64,000 bases of DNA from CAZASK01 sp964487845 (GTDB taxonomy: Bacteria > Chlamydiota > Chlamydiia > Chlamydiales > FEN-1388): assembly GCA_964487845.1 (NCBI GenBank), contig CAZASK010000007.1, forward strand, positions 10,772-74,771. The letters run 5' to 3'. Positions 18,862-28,498 of this stretch are shown here, in pieces. Each line of letters starts with the position of its first letter. Within the stretch, counting starts at the first letter, position 1. The notes beneath the pieces were generated by a model. That model saw only the letters and a program-made list of their open reading frames with translations. It was not told the DNA's origin and made no database searches. The position numbers and the translations under genes are program-made.

Positions 18862-19320
18862 TTAAATGTGAACTTGAGTTGGATTTTGAGCTTGCATATC
18901 ATGCTCGCTACCTGCAAAAACGCGAAGACGCTTCATTTGAGCTTCAGCTAAGCGATTTTTTGGCATCATCCCTTTTACAGCTTTTTCGATAATATAAGCA
19001 GGATTTCTTGCAACCATTGTCTCGTAAGGAACTTCACGTAATCCCTTGATCGAACCTGTATAATATCGGTATAATTTTTGCACACGCTTCGCACCAGTTA
19101 CACGGATCTTGTCCGCATTCAAGATAATAACACCATCTCCACAATCGGTAGATGGAGTGAACTCTGGGCGATGCTTACCACGGAGTACCTTTGCAATTTC
19201 AGATGCAAAACGACCTAAAATTTTTCCTGAAGCATCGAATACTAACCACTTGCGGTTAGCTACTGCTTCTTGGCGATGCGACTTGTTCGTATCTTGAGCT
19301 TTCGGATGTTGTTGAGTCAT
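18862..19320 (-). CDS. rplM: 50S ribosomal protein L13
   Basis: A 152-residue large-subunit assembly protein. It shows the family pattern RKWLVFDASGKILGRFASEI, then GDGVIILNADKIRVTG, and AVKGMMPKNRLA. A good ribosome site (AAGGGG) lies 6 bases before the ATG. First gene of the rplM-rpsI operon. Its upstream region towards hemJ (19321-19394) holds no strong promoter match that I could pick out. Confidence 0.98.
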   Translation of the reverse strand: MTQQHPKAQDTNKSHRQEAVANRKWLVFDASGKILGRFASEIAKVLRGKHRPEFTPSTDCGDGVIILNADKIRVTGAKRVQKLYRYYTGSIKGLREVPYETMVARNPAYIIEKAVKGMMPKNRLAEAQMKRLRVFAGSEHDMQAQNPTQVHI

Positions 19321-19394
19321 TGTTCCCCTTAAACATTAGGAAATTGAACTTTTTGCAAAATCATACCGCGTGTCGGCTTTTTTTACCATATAAT

Positions 19395-19841
19395 TCATTC
19401 TGCGTGATACAAATTTTCACTTTCTTGCTGCGCTTTTACCCATTCAGCCTGCTTATCACGAAGACCATATACCGCCCCAAGAATGGTAAAGAGGAAGAGA
19501 ATTGTACTCACCTGAAGCACAATCCATCTTTTTCGCCGATATATCGATCGATGTAACTCGAAGCGCATACAGCTATCAGTGATAATCAACCCTATAACGC
19601 CGGTCATTTTCATATGAAACCAACCAGCTTTCAGATGTTTTGGCAGTATTATAAAAAGCGCTATACCAAAAATTACTGTCAGCAAGAGGGCGGGTAGCTG
19701 ATATCTCAAATAGAGCTTTCGAAGTGCTGTTCGCTCTTGAGTAAACAACAGCAGAAATGGCATACAGAGCATGGAACCTATCCAAGCTATCAAGAAGAAC
19801 ATGTGGAGCATTTTTAGGATTTGTGGGCAGCTTATGTCCAT
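19395..19841 (-). CDS. hemJ: HemJ-type protoporphyrinogen IX oxidase (UPF0093)
   Basis: A 148-residue inner-membrane protein with four hydrophobic segments. The family marks are His13 in the first helix, Trp20, and the GWFHMKM motif with His76 and Lys78, which correspond to the conserved His and Lys needed by HemJ. HemJ converts protoporphyrinogen IX to protoporphyrin IX in haem synthesis. Length matches the family (about 140-150). It lies upstream of rplM in the same direction, with a 74-base gap, and is divergent from miaB. Confidence 0.82.
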   Translation of the reverse strand: MDISCPQILKMLHMFFLIAWIGSMLCMPFLLLFTQERTALRKLYLRYQLPALLLTVIFGIALFIILPKHLKAGWFHMKMTGVIGLIITDSCMRFELHRSIYRRKRWIVLQVSTILFLFTILGAVYGLRDKQAEWVKAQQESENLYHAE

Positions 19842-19855
19842 AGAAACTCTCTCTA

Positions 19856-19884
19856 TTGATAAATCTAGAGAAAACGTATAGAAT
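19856..19884 (+). promoter_or_regulatory. miaB promoter
   Basis: TTGATA at 19856-19861, a 17-base spacer and TAGAAT at 19879-19884 lie 46 bases before the miaB start codon. Spacing is ideal and each box has one mismatch to consensus. Confidence 0.6.
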
Positions 19885-19930
19885 AAACGCCTTATTTAAT
19901 ACAGCAATTTTAGTGTGATGGTAAATATTT

Positions 19931-21283
19931 ATGCGTGATGTCAAGACCTTTTACGTTCGAACGTATGGCTGCCAGATGAATGAACTAGACACAGAGATCA
20001 TGGTAGGCATGCTCGAAAAGCGCGGCCTTTCAAAAGTTACCTCAGAAGAAGAAGCAGATCTTCTCATTTTCAATACTTGCTCTATCAGAGACTTAGCTGA
20101 GCGTAAAGTGTTAGGAAAGCTAGGAAAATTGGGACGTATCAATAAAAATCGCCCTGTGATTGGCGTGACAGGGTGCATGGCTAATGCAAAAAAAGAGAGC
20201 CTATTTCAAAAACTACCACACATTGATTTTGTCCTTGGCACGAATAACATTCATGAACTCAATACCGTCTTAGATGATGTGCTGCTCACTGGTACACAAT
20301 CTTCGAAAACAGATAGCCGATTCGAACATGAACTCGACTATTTAGAGGCCAAGCGCGACAACTCGATCAAAGCCTATGTGTCTATCATAAGAGGCTGTGA
20401 TAAATTTTGTACCTATTGCGTAGTGCCCTATACAAGAGGACCTGAATCATCGAGAGATCCAGAAAGCATTGTGCAAGAGTGTCAAAAATTAGTAGATGCG
20501 GGATATAAAGAGATTACCTTGCTTGGACAAAATGTCAATAGCTATGGAAAAGACAAACCTGAGTGGAAGTGCCTCTTTCACGACCTTTTGTATCGAATTG
20601 ACAAGACCGGCATCGCACGAGTTCGTTTTATGACAAGCCACCCTGTAGACATTACACGAGAGCTCATGGAAGCAATCAGAGATCTTCCCTCTCTTTGCGA
20701 ATTTGTCCACTTCCCTATACAGGCAGGATCGAATCGCATTTTGAAAAAAATGCACCGCATGTACACAAAAGAGCTGTATCTAGAAAAAGTAGCCCTCCTT
20801 CGCTCTATTGTTCCAAATGTCGCACTAGGTACAGATATCATCGTAGGCTTTCCAACCGAAACAGATGCTGAATTTCAAGAGACCATCGATATATTAAAAG
20901 AAATTCGCTATAGCACCGCTTTCTTATTTGCCTATAGCCCAAGAAAAGGAACTCCTGCGCTGCGCTGGAAAGATGACATCCCGTTAGAAGTAAAAGAGAT
21001 GCGCCTTCAAACTCTTTTACAACTACAAAACGAAATATCGACAAGCATTTATCAGAGCCTGATGGGTCAAGAAGTCGAAGTATTGGTCGAAAGACGAACA
21101 AAAAACGACACCTTCTTAAAAGGTCGGACTCGCTGCTGGCAAGGTGTGATTTTTCAAGGTGATGACAGCCTTATCGGCGGCCTGCATACTGTAAAACTAC
21201 ACAGCTTTAACCACCAAACTTTGGTTGGAGATCTAGTAAAAAGCTATTCCAAAAATATACAGCTACCTATTGTATCGGCATAG
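19931..21283 (+). CDS. miaB: tRNA-2-methylthio-N6-dimethylallyladenosine synthase MiaB
   Basis: A 450-residue radical-SAM methylthiotransferase that adds a methylthio group to i6A37 of tRNAs. The N-terminal MTTase domain starts TFYVRTYGCQMNELD, with further cysteines in FNTCSIRD and GVTGCMA for the second iron-sulphur cluster. The radical-SAM motif is GCDKFCTYCVVPYTRGPE, and a TRAM domain lies at the end. The QMN spelling separates MiaB from the MtaB paralogue at 30835. The repeat gene downstream begins 16 bases after its stop. Confidence 0.95.
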   Translation: MRDVKTFYVRTYGCQMNELDTEIMVGMLEKRGLSKVTSEEEADLLIFNTCSIRDLAERKVLGKLGKLGRINKNRPVIGVTGCMANAKKESLFQKLPHIDFVLGTNNIHELNTVLDDVLLTGTQSSKTDSRFEHELDYLEAKRDNSIKAYVSIIRGCDKFCTYCVVPYTRGPESSRDPESIVQECQKLVDAGYKEITLLGQNVNSYGKDKPEWKCLFHDLLYRIDKTGIARVRFMTSHPVDITRELMEAIRDLPSLCEFVHFPIQAGSNRILKKMHRMYTKELYLEKVALLRSIVPNVALGTDIIVGFPTETDAEFQETIDILKEIRYSTAFLFAYSPRKGTPALRWKDDIPLEVKEMRLQTLLQLQNEISTSIYQSLMGQEVEVLVERRTKNDTFLKGRTRCWQGVIFQGDDSLIGGLHTVKLHSFNHQTLVGDLVKSYSKNIQLPIVSA

Positions 21284-21299
21284 GAGGTTTGTACAACAT

Positions 21300-22222
21300 A
21301 TGAATCCAATAGATGCCATCAAACATCCCCAAGTTGATTTCTCAAACTTCGATAATCTTACTGCCGACGTTATCAACAAGACCATCGCTCTTTCAACACT
21401 CAAGAACACCGTGCGTCAACAAACAGGACATATAAAAATATCTCCAGGCACACTCGTACACGCACTACAACATAATCTCCTATTTTCATACCTTATCGAT
21501 CATATCGACCCCACACTTCTTACAAAACAGCTACTAACAAGCGCTCTTACTCACAATGTTTCTGCAGCAGTGATAAAAAAAATACTGAAACGACGCCCTC
21601 ACATCGAAATTTCTCCTGAAATGCTCCTACAAACGAATGACACAGGCTCTTTTTTGCATTTGCTAGAAGTGATTTCACCGCCATTACTCAATGAACAAAT
21701 CCTTACAAAGGCTGTCCAATTGTCTGTGAACATAGAAGTCTAGAACAACTAATATTTCAACGTGCTCCCACAACGCTTGTGTCAAAAGAAACCATTCTCC
21801 ACTCCCTAAAAAATAAATATACATTTTCTTATTTAGTACAAAAATCCGATCCTGACATACTTACTGGTGACATTTTAGATGCTTGTGTTAAAAAACACCT
21901 TTCGACATACATGCTTGAAAAATTATTTAAAAAATCTGTGAATATACCTATTTCAAAAAACACTCTTCTTCTTTCTCTTCAACACAAAAATATCACAACC
22001 TATTCAAACGTTTTTTCATATTTACTCGACAAAATCGATCAATCGATGATTACAGAAGAGCTTCTACTTGAAGCTCTCAGATGTAACATATCTCTTGTTA
22101 CACTTCAAAAGATGTTTACCAAGAATCCATTTTTACAAGCAACACAACAAGCTCTTGCTGTGGCAAAGAATAACGAAAAAATTCATAACTTTCTCAAGAA
22201 AAAAATCAACTCTCCCCTCTAA
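21300..22222 (+). pseudogene. Tandem 57-residue repeat protein, split by a frameshift near 21730
   Basis: Translation starts well at ATG 21300 (AGGAGG 11 bases upstream) but stops at 21743 after 147 codons. The -1 frame continues the same repeat pattern without a break from about 21731 to 22222. Restoring one base near 21729-21731 gives one protein of about 307 residues. It holds four units of about 57 residues of the form T.L..L......FSYL...DP..LT...L..A.......L...F......IS. The second part alone could only start at GTG 21779, inside a repeat, so two genes are unlikely. The units are helical and faintly resemble fungal ITEEVV-type ankyrin-like repeats. The function is unknown; a recent pseudogene or a sequencing error is possible. 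Confidence 0.75.
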
Positions 22223-22242
22223 AGAAAATTGCAATTCCCTTT

Positions 22243-22584
22243 CTAGCCCACTACATATGATCCTGCGAAAGCAGCAAGTGCAAGGCCTGTAATTGCGCTA
22301 TTTTTTATTGCGTCAGCATAATTTTTCGCCTGAATATTCTTCGCTGTTTTATACAAAAAGCAAAGCGCTACTCCTCCAGACGCTATTGGGAGCAAATACT
22401 CTCGACATACCGATACAATCTTCTCTATGAGAAATGAATTATGGGGTTCTGTTGTAAACTGACAAATAGTGTTTGGATTCGTCTTTTGGATTTCATTTTT
22501 TACACCTTCAATCATAGCCTCTGGCACACGACTATACGTAGTCATCCGCAATCCACACACACCTATTACTGTGTAATAATTCAT
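22243..22584 (-). CDS. Small membrane protein, unknown
   Basis: The start is placed at ATG 22584 (GGAGAAG upstream) rather than at the in-frame ATG 15 codons earlier, giving 113 residues. The N-terminal half is soluble and polar. Two hydrophobic segments follow, LPIASGGVALCFLY and AITGLALAAFAGSYVV, with a basic loop of NIQAKNYADAIKN between them. No family was recognised. It is divergent from the antiporter gene and convergent with the repeat pseudogene. It could be part of a small membrane effector or toxin-like group, but nothing in the sequence proves it. Confidence 0.55.
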   Translation of the reverse strand: MNYYTVIGVCGLRMTTYSRVPEAMIEGVKNEIQKTNPNTICQFTTEPHNSFLIEKIVSVCREYLLPIASGGVALCFLYKTAKNIQAKNYADAIKNSAITGLALAAFAGSYVVG

Positions 22585-22710
22585 TCGCTTCTCCCATTTC
22601 TGTAGTTGAACAACCGCCGCAGCATACATTGCTCACTTTCTCATATGCAAGTAATTTTTATTGCATTTTATTACGTGCAAGCTAGGCTTGTACTAAAAAT
22701 GAGGGATGCT

Positions 22711-23910
22711 ATGGACACTCATGCCTTTTTACTACAGCTTGTCATAATACTTTTTGCCGCAAGATTTTTTGGCGAAGTAGCTGCCTACTTCAATATCCCA
22801 GCCGTGATTGGAGAGCTCTGTGCAGGCATACTTATTGGGCCAAGTCTATTCAATTTTGTTGAATTCACACCCTCTATTCAACTCCTTGCAGAAATGGGTA
22901 TCATATTTTTACTTTTTGAAGTGGGCATAGAAACCGACATAGAACATTTAGTATCATCTGGAATGAATGCTCTGAAAGTTGCAGTAGCAGGAGTCGCACT
23001 CCCATTTTTACTCGGCTATTGCATCAGCTTCTACTACTTTGACTACTCACTGCTTCCTAGTCTTTTTATCGGAAGCACCCTAACTGCCACCAGCATTGGA
23101 ATCACTCTTCGCGTTATGAAAGATCTCAATAAGCAGCGTACATCTGAGTCACAGGTGATCCTAGGAGCTGCCGTATTCGATGACATCATCGGCATTATAT
23201 TACTTGCCATCCTTTATGAATTTTCTATAAGCGGCCATGTGAGTCTGTGGAATACAGCAAAAGTACTTCTCTGCATTACACTCTATTTGGTTGTAGCTCC
23301 CATACTTGTAAAGATAATAGCTCAACTCATTCGTAAATGGGACACAAAAAGCTCTATTCCTGGCCTTCTTCCAGCCACAATAGTATCTTTAATTTTGCTG
23401 TTTTCTTGGATGGCCTATCAATTTGGTGCTCCAGAGCTTTTAGGTGGATTTGCAGCTGGTTTAGCACTCTCAAAAAGCTTCTTTTCGCAAAAAACAAGAC
23501 TACTCAAAGAGACTTCTGCCTTTTCTGAAAAAGTAGAGAAACAGATGAAACCGATTGTTCACTTATTTACTCCAATATTTTTTATCTCCATCGGACTATC
23601 ACTTGATCTAAGAATCATTAACTGGCACTCTCCCATCATCTGGACTCTCACAGCACTCCTCTTGGCGGCTGCTATTTTTGGCAAATTTCTCTCTGGATAT
23701 GTCCTTCATAAAGAGTCTTGGCAGAAAAAGTGTCTAATTGGGACAGCGATGATCCCTCGCGGTGAAGTAGGCCTTGTTTTTGCCAATATAGGCCTTACTA
23801 CACATGTGCTACAAAGCGATCTGTATGCAGCACTCATTTTAGTGATATGCGCTACAACATTGCTTGCGCCTCTTGCATTACGAAGACTCTACAGACAGCA
23901 GCATACTTAA
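22711..23910 (+). CDS. Monovalent cation:proton antiporter, CPA2 family (KefB/YbaL-like)
   Basis: The ATG at 22711 is chosen because GAGGG lies 5 bases before it; upstream in-frame starts lack a ribosome site. The result is a 399-residue protein with about 12 membrane helices. CPA2 marks are IPAVIGELCAGILIGPSL in helix 2-3, LLFEVGIETD in helix 4, the ion-binding region LGAAVFDDIIGII with an Asp pair, and FTPIFFISIGLSLDL. There is no C-terminal RCK/TrkA_N domain, so it is a transport-only form. It probably exchanges Na+ or K+ for protons. Its last 33 bases overlap the tail of ligA on the opposite strand. Confidence 0.85.
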   Translation: MDTHAFLLQLVIILFAARFFGEVAAYFNIPAVIGELCAGILIGPSLFNFVEFTPSIQLLAEMGIIFLLFEVGIETDIEHLVSSGMNALKVAVAGVALPFLLGYCISFYYFDYSLLPSLFIGSTLTATSIGITLRVMKDLNKQRTSESQVILGAAVFDDIIGIILLAILYEFSISGHVSLWNTAKVLLCITLYLVVAPILVKIIAQLIRKWDTKSSIPGLLPATIVSLILLFSWMAYQFGAPELLGGFAAGLALSKSFFSQKTRLLKETSAFSEKVEKQMKPIVHLFTPIFFISIGLSLDLRIINWHSPIIWTLTALLLAAAIFGKFLSGYVLHKESWQKKCLIGTAMIPRGEVGLVFANIGLTTHVLQSDLYAALILVICATTLLAPLALRRLYRQQHT

Positions 23911-25929
23911 GAACTGCTGTTCATCAAGAAGGGATACTCCTAATTTCTTCGCTTTTTCGAGCTTTGAGCCAGCATCTTCTCCGACAACTAGGTAGTTTGT
24001 TTTTTTACTCACAGATTCAGATATGTTGGCACCTACTTTTTTAAGCGCTTGTATAGCCTCATGTCGCGCCATTTTCTGCAACGTTCCTGTAATTACAAAG
24101 TGTTTGTTATAAAACTGATGACTCGAATCAATCACTCCGCCTTTTTCTTCAATGACGAGTCCCGCAGATAAAAGCATCTCTAGCTCGTTTTTATTCGCCT
24201 CATCTCGTAAATAGGCTACAAGCGAATGTGCCACTTTCTGTCCGATACCTGGAATCTGTTGCAACTCTTCTTCTTGCGCTGTAAAAAGTAGGGCAATTGA
24301 TGGAATAGATCTAGCGATAGATTCAGCGGCCTGTGTGCCTACATGACGAATTCCTAAGGCGGCAAGCAGCCTATCAAGCGTAGTGCGCTTGCTTTTTTGA
24401 ATACTTGAAAGTACATTTGCTATCGACTTTTCTTTAAATCCAGATAGCTGCTTGAGTTCAGTCGAGGTGAGCAAAAAAATATCCGCTGCATTATGGATAA
24501 TTTTTTTATCTACTAGCTGCTCAATCACTTTTTCGCCTAAATGCTCGATATCAAGACCATCTTTACTTACAAAGTGCATCAGCCTGCGCTTGATCTGCTC
24601 TGGGCAATTTTTATTCACACAGCGGATAGCGACCTCTTCATTATCCTTCACAAGGAGAGACTGACAAGAAGGACAATGAGTGGGAATTGTAAGAGGAGCA
24701 GCATCGCCTTTTCTTTTTGATCGATCTACTTCTACAACCTTGGGAATGACATCTCCACCCTTTTCAATAGAGACATAGTCTCCTACTCGTACATCTTTAC
24801 GCACAAGCTCTTCAAAATTATGAAGTGTTGCCCTTGCGATTGTGCTGCCAGCGACTGCTATGGGATCTAATTCTGCTACTGGTGTAATCACACCCGTTCT
24901 CCCCACCTGAAAAGTAATTGCTTTAACAGTCGTCCAACCACTTTCTGCAGAAAATTTAAAGGCACAGGCACCTCGAGGATGCTTACTTGTAGCCCCTAAA
25001 CTGATGCCGTTACTTATTGCATCCACTTTAAATACGATCCCATCAATTCCAAAAGGAAGTTCGCTACGATTCTTTTCTATCGTATGCGCAAAAGTGAGCA
25101 TCTCATCTACGGTATGGCAGACAGCATAGCTGGAAACATCTACATGATTTTGCTCTAAAAATGTTTGAGTCGTAGGTAGTCCAAGCTCCTTCAACCATGC
25201 TTGTAACTCGCTTTGACTATCGATCTGTGCCGGCTGTCCTTGTACCACTCCATAAAAACATATCGAAAGGCTCGTGCGCTTTGCAACTTCATGTGGATCT
25301 AAAAGTTTTAAAGAGCCAGCAGCTGCATTACGAGGATTCGCCCACAAAGGTTCATTATTTCGCTGTCTTTCTTCATTAAGCTGTAAAAAGGCTTGTTTTG
25401 GTAAAAACACCTCGCCCCTCACCTCAACAACATCATTACAGCCTACAGGAAGTCTCAGCGGCAGGTTTCGAATCGTCTTGACATTCTGCGTGACATCGCT
25501 TCCTACCTTGCCATCACCACGAGTAACTGCCCGCACAAAGTGACCTTTCTCGTAGGTTACAGAAAGCGCTAGCCCATCTAATTTTAACTCCGCACACAGC
25601 GGCACATCTGATCTTTCTAGAAGCTTCTGCACTCTCTTGTGAAAGTCTTCTAACTCTTTTTTCGAAAATACCTTTTCTAAAGAAAGCATGGGCTCAGTGT
25701 GCACCACCTCGTCAAACCCAGATAACACCTTGTCGGCGATACGTTGTGTAGGAGAAGTAGCTGAAATCCACTCAGGATGACGACTTTCAATATTCTCAAG
25801 CTTTCTGAGCAATGCATCGTAGGCATCATCTGAAATTTCAGGAGCACACTCTTGATAATAGAGCCTATCATGATATGCGATTTGGTCGATAAGCTGCTCA
25901 TAATCATTTTTTGTTATTTCTTGCTTCAT
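23878..25929 (-). CDS. ligA: NAD-dependent DNA ligase
   Basis: The start is ATG 25929 (AAGGGT upstream, MKQEITKNDYEQL); the open frame runs 54 codons further upstream but that part is unrelated to ligases. The 683-residue product has the full LigA layout: Ia domain with YHDRLYYQE, adenylation site CAELKLDGLALS with Lys116, OB fold, a four-Cys zinc finger (CPSCQS and CVNKNCPEQ), helix-hairpin-helix repeats (IPGIGQKVA) and a C-terminal BRCT domain (FVITGTL to the end). It seals nicks in replication and repair using NAD. The 3' end overlaps the antiporter tail to tail. Confidence 0.96.
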   Translation of the reverse strand: MKQEITKNDYEQLIDQIAYHDRLYYQECAPEISDDAYDALLRKLENIESRHPEWISATSPTQRIADKVLSGFDEVVHTEPMLSLEKVFSKKELEDFHKRVQKLLERSDVPLCAELKLDGLALSVTYEKGHFVRAVTRGDGKVGSDVTQNVKTIRNLPLRLPVGCNDVVEVRGEVFLPKQAFLQLNEERQRNNEPLWANPRNAAAGSLKLLDPHEVAKRTSLSICFYGVVQGQPAQIDSQSELQAWLKELGLPTTQTFLEQNHVDVSSYAVCHTVDEMLTFAHTIEKNRSELPFGIDGIVFKVDAISNGISLGATSKHPRGACAFKFSAESGWTTVKAITFQVGRTGVITPVAELDPIAVAGSTIARATLHNFEELVRKDVRVGDYVSIEKGGDVIPKVVEVDRSKRKGDAAPLTIPTHCPSCQSLLVKDNEEVAIRCVNKNCPEQIKRRLMHFVSKDGLDIEHLGEKVIEQLVDKKIIHNAADIFLLTSTELKQLSGFKEKSIANVLSSIQKSKRTTLDRLLAALGIRHVGTQAAESIARSIPSIALLFTAQEEELQQIPGIGQKVAHSLVAYLRDEANKNELEMLLSAGLVIEEKGGVIDSSHQFYNKHFVITGTLQKMARHEAIQALKKVGANISESVSKKTNYLVVGEDAGSKLEKAKKLGVSLLDEQQFLSMLLSVESS

Positions 25930-26030
25930 ATATACCCTTATACCACTCGTAAAAAATAAATTCCTGAATGAACAAAAATGTATTGCTAAGCCGACGCAGT
26001 CAAACACGAATTTACTTTTTACGATTGGTA

Positions 26031-28187
26031 TTAAAACCGTACGCGAAACAGCATGCAAGCAAGTGGTGCGATTGCGATTTTTATACCCCAACTCCTTCCA
26101 TCAGGCGCATATAAAATTTCTCGATGCCCCTGGACCTTGCCAGAACCTCCATACTCTTGAGCATCTGTATTCAAAATTTCTTCGATATCTGTTATCCCGC
26201 TCAAGTGAAATATATACTCAGAATGATACTGCGGTGTGAAATTCATAACACACAATATTTCTTCATATGGTCTGAGATGCGGAGCCTTTCTTTTAAAACT
26301 GATAATACTATTTTGGGTATCGTGAAAATCTACCCAATCAAATCCATGATAGGAAAAATCGATTCCCCACAGCGCTGGCTCTTGTGCATAGAGATGGTTG
26401 AGATCTCTGATACACGTCTGGCAGCCTTTATGTAAGGGAAAGTCAAGCATATACCACTCTTGTTCTCCGCCGCTCCACCATTCATTCCACTGCCCGACAT
26501 CAGCGCCCATAAATAGCAGTTTTTTTCCGGGATAGCACATCATATAGCCGATGAGCAATCGAAGATTCGCAAACTGCTGCCACATATCTCCTGGCATCTT
26601 CGCAAGCAAGCTTTTCTTCCCATGGACCACCTCGTCATGCGATAAAACGAGAGTAAATTTTTCTGAAAATGCATAGAGGAGCCCAAATGTAAGATCATGA
26701 TGATGATACTTTCTGTAGATGGGGTCTTTTTCAAAATATCGCAAGGTGTCATTCATCCATCCCATGTTCCACTTCATGTCAAATCCGAGTCCATTATGTG
26801 CTACTGGATGGGTTACTCCAGCAAATGAAGTGGACTCTTCGGCTATTGTGAGAACCCCAGGGAATCGCTCATGGATGATCGCATTTGCATGTTTCAAGAA
26901 CTCGATGGCATCTAAATTTTCTTTCCCACCGTAGCGATTGGGGATCCATTCGCCCCCCTCTCTTCCATAGTCGAGATAGAGCATCGAGGCGACAGCATCG
27001 ACTCGTAGCCCATCGATATGATAGAAGTCGAGCCATAAAAGAGCGCTTGCAATCAAAAATGAAGAGACCTCTTTTCTACTAAAGTTGAAAATGTGAGTCC
27101 CCCAATGTGGATGCATTCCCTGTCTTGGATCTTCATGTTCATATAGGCAGGTGCCGTCAAAGCGTGCGAGAGAAAATGAATCTTGTGGGAAATGACCTGG
27201 CACCCAGTCGATGATAACGCCTATTCCTTTTTGGTGCATATGGTCAACAAAATATTGAAAATCTCGTGGTGTACCAAAGCGAGAGGTCACAGCAAAAAAA
27301 CCACTCACCTGATATCCCCATGATTCATCAAGTGGGTGCTCACTTATGGGCAAAAGTTCCACGTGGGTAAAGCCCATGTAGACGCAATACTCCGCTATCT
27401 CATGAGCAAGATCTTTGTAGTTCATGAAATAGCCACCTCGCTTCTTCCATGAGCCGAGGTGCACCTCATAAATCGATATCGGCCGATCAACTGTCTGCTG
27501 CAACCTCTTCTGCATCCAGGCGCGATCGTGCCACTCATATGAGGTGCAGTCTGCAACTACCGATGCAGTATGTGGTCTGAGTTCACTTGCAAGAGCATAC
27601 GGGTCTGCTTTGACATGAAGATCCCCTATTTCCGAGCGTATTTCAAACTTATATTTTTCTCCCGCCTTGATTCCGGGCACAAAAAGCTCCCACACACCGC
27701 AGCCTCCCAGACTGCGCATGGGATATGCACGACCATCCCAGTGATTGAAGTCTGCTACAAGAGAGACGCTCACTGCCGATGGAGCCCAGACGGTAAACTG
27801 CACACCTTCAATTCCCTGATGTGTGGCCAGCCTTGCCCCCATCTTTTTATGCAGTTCATAGTGTACGCTATTTGCAAAAAGATACTGGTCTATCTCACCA
27901 AAAGTAGGCATAAAGGCATACGGGTCGTGCGCTAAAATACCATTTTGATGATAGACCCTATAATCTTGTAACGCAGTATGTCTTGGCACGATATGTTCAA
28001 ACAGGCCTGCGTCTCCTATCTTTTTAGCCTGTACAATATTACCGTTGAGTTCAAAAAAAAGCTGATGAGCGCCGGGCCTCCAGAGGCGAATAACCGCATG
28101 CTGTTCATCGAAGTAGTGTATTCCCAAAATATGATGCGGATTATGGAGCGTATCGTAGAAAAGAGATTGCAATGTATCTGCAGCCAT
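26031..28187 (-). CDS. glgB: 1,4-alpha-glucan branching enzyme
   Basis: A 718-residue GH13 enzyme that makes alpha-1,6 branches in glycogen. It has an N-terminal CBM48 (GVQFTVWAPSAVSVSLVAD) and catalytic blocks DWVPGHFP, the nucleophile in DGLRVDAVASML (Asp397), the acid/base in TIAEES (Glu450) and LSHDEVVHGK. The N1 module before CBM48 is present, as in E. coli GlgB. AAGGAAG lies just before the ATG. The other glg genes are not in the window. Glycogen made by chlamydiae is stored in or exported to the inclusion; this enzyme would act on that polymer. Confidence 0.97.
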   Translation of the reverse strand: MAADTLQSLFYDTLHNPHHILGIHYFDEQHAVIRLWRPGAHQLFFELNGNIVQAKKIGDAGLFEHIVPRHTALQDYRVYHQNGILAHDPYAFMPTFGEIDQYLFANSVHYELHKKMGARLATHQGIEGVQFTVWAPSAVSVSLVADFNHWDGRAYPMRSLGGCGVWELFVPGIKAGEKYKFEIRSEIGDLHVKADPYALASELRPHTASVVADCTSYEWHDRAWMQKRLQQTVDRPISIYEVHLGSWKKRGGYFMNYKDLAHEIAEYCVYMGFTHVELLPISEHPLDESWGYQVSGFFAVTSRFGTPRDFQYFVDHMHQKGIGVIIDWVPGHFPQDSFSLARFDGTCLYEHEDPRQGMHPHWGTHIFNFSRKEVSSFLIASALLWLDFYHIDGLRVDAVASMLYLDYGREGGEWIPNRYGGKENLDAIEFLKHANAIIHERFPGVLTIAEESTSFAGVTHPVAHNGLGFDMKWNMGWMNDTLRYFEKDPIYRKYHHHDLTFGLLYAFSEKFTLVLSHDEVVHGKKSLLAKMPGDMWQQFANLRLLIGYMMCYPGKKLLFMGADVGQWNEWWSGGEQEWYMLDFPLHKGCQTCIRDLNHLYAQEPALWGIDFSYHGFDWVDFHDTQNSIISFKRKAPHLRPYEEILCVMNFTPQYHSEYIFHLSGITDIEEILNTDAQEYGGSGKVQGHREILYAPDGRSWGIKIAIAPLACMLFRVRF

Positions 28188-28498
28188 GGCACTTCCTTGT
28201 AATTGCTAGAGTATGTGGACGCTATGTTCTCATAAATCTCTGCAAAAGATCCATTATATTATGAAGCTGTGTAGCTCATGTTCATCTTCCAGCTTCACGA
28301 CAAGATGTAAATATTTTTTTCAAAATTGCCATGTATTATGCAATAAAACGATTGCTATATATTAATTAATTTATAATAATATTATTTCATAGAAACTATT
28401 AAGGTATAATTATGATAAGCAATAAATACGCAAATTTATTCAACAACCACGATTTACAACATCATGTTAATTAATTTTTTAATAAAAAAGAAAACAAG
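28188..28498. other. 311-base AT-rich intergenic region with promoter-like boxes
   Basis: No gene of convincing size is present. On the minus strand a TATAAT (28253-28258) lies 66 bases before glgB and may be its -10 box, without a clear -35. An 8-bp inverted repeat (28262-28269 with 28290-28297, 20-base loop) sits next to it. On the plus strand another TATAAT (28405-28410) lies just before a short frame, ATG 28412 to TAA 28474 (20 codons), which is in the same frame as the gene at 28499. The stretch 28350-28400 is nearly pure A and T. Confidence 0.5.

Noticed and set aside
21779..22222. Separate gene starting at GTG
   Set aside because: The start lies inside a repeat unit and has no ribosome site. 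The preceding bases in the same frame continue the repeat, so it is the second half of a frameshifted gene.
25930..26091. N-terminal extension of ligA by 54 codons
   Set aside because: The extra part is unlike any LigA start, while the ATG at 25929 has a ribosome site and matches the usual ligase N-terminus.
28262..28297. 8-bp inverted repeat with 20-base loop upstream of glgB
   Set aside because: Short arms and a large loop are easily found by chance. It was mentioned in the intergenic entry but not called an operator.
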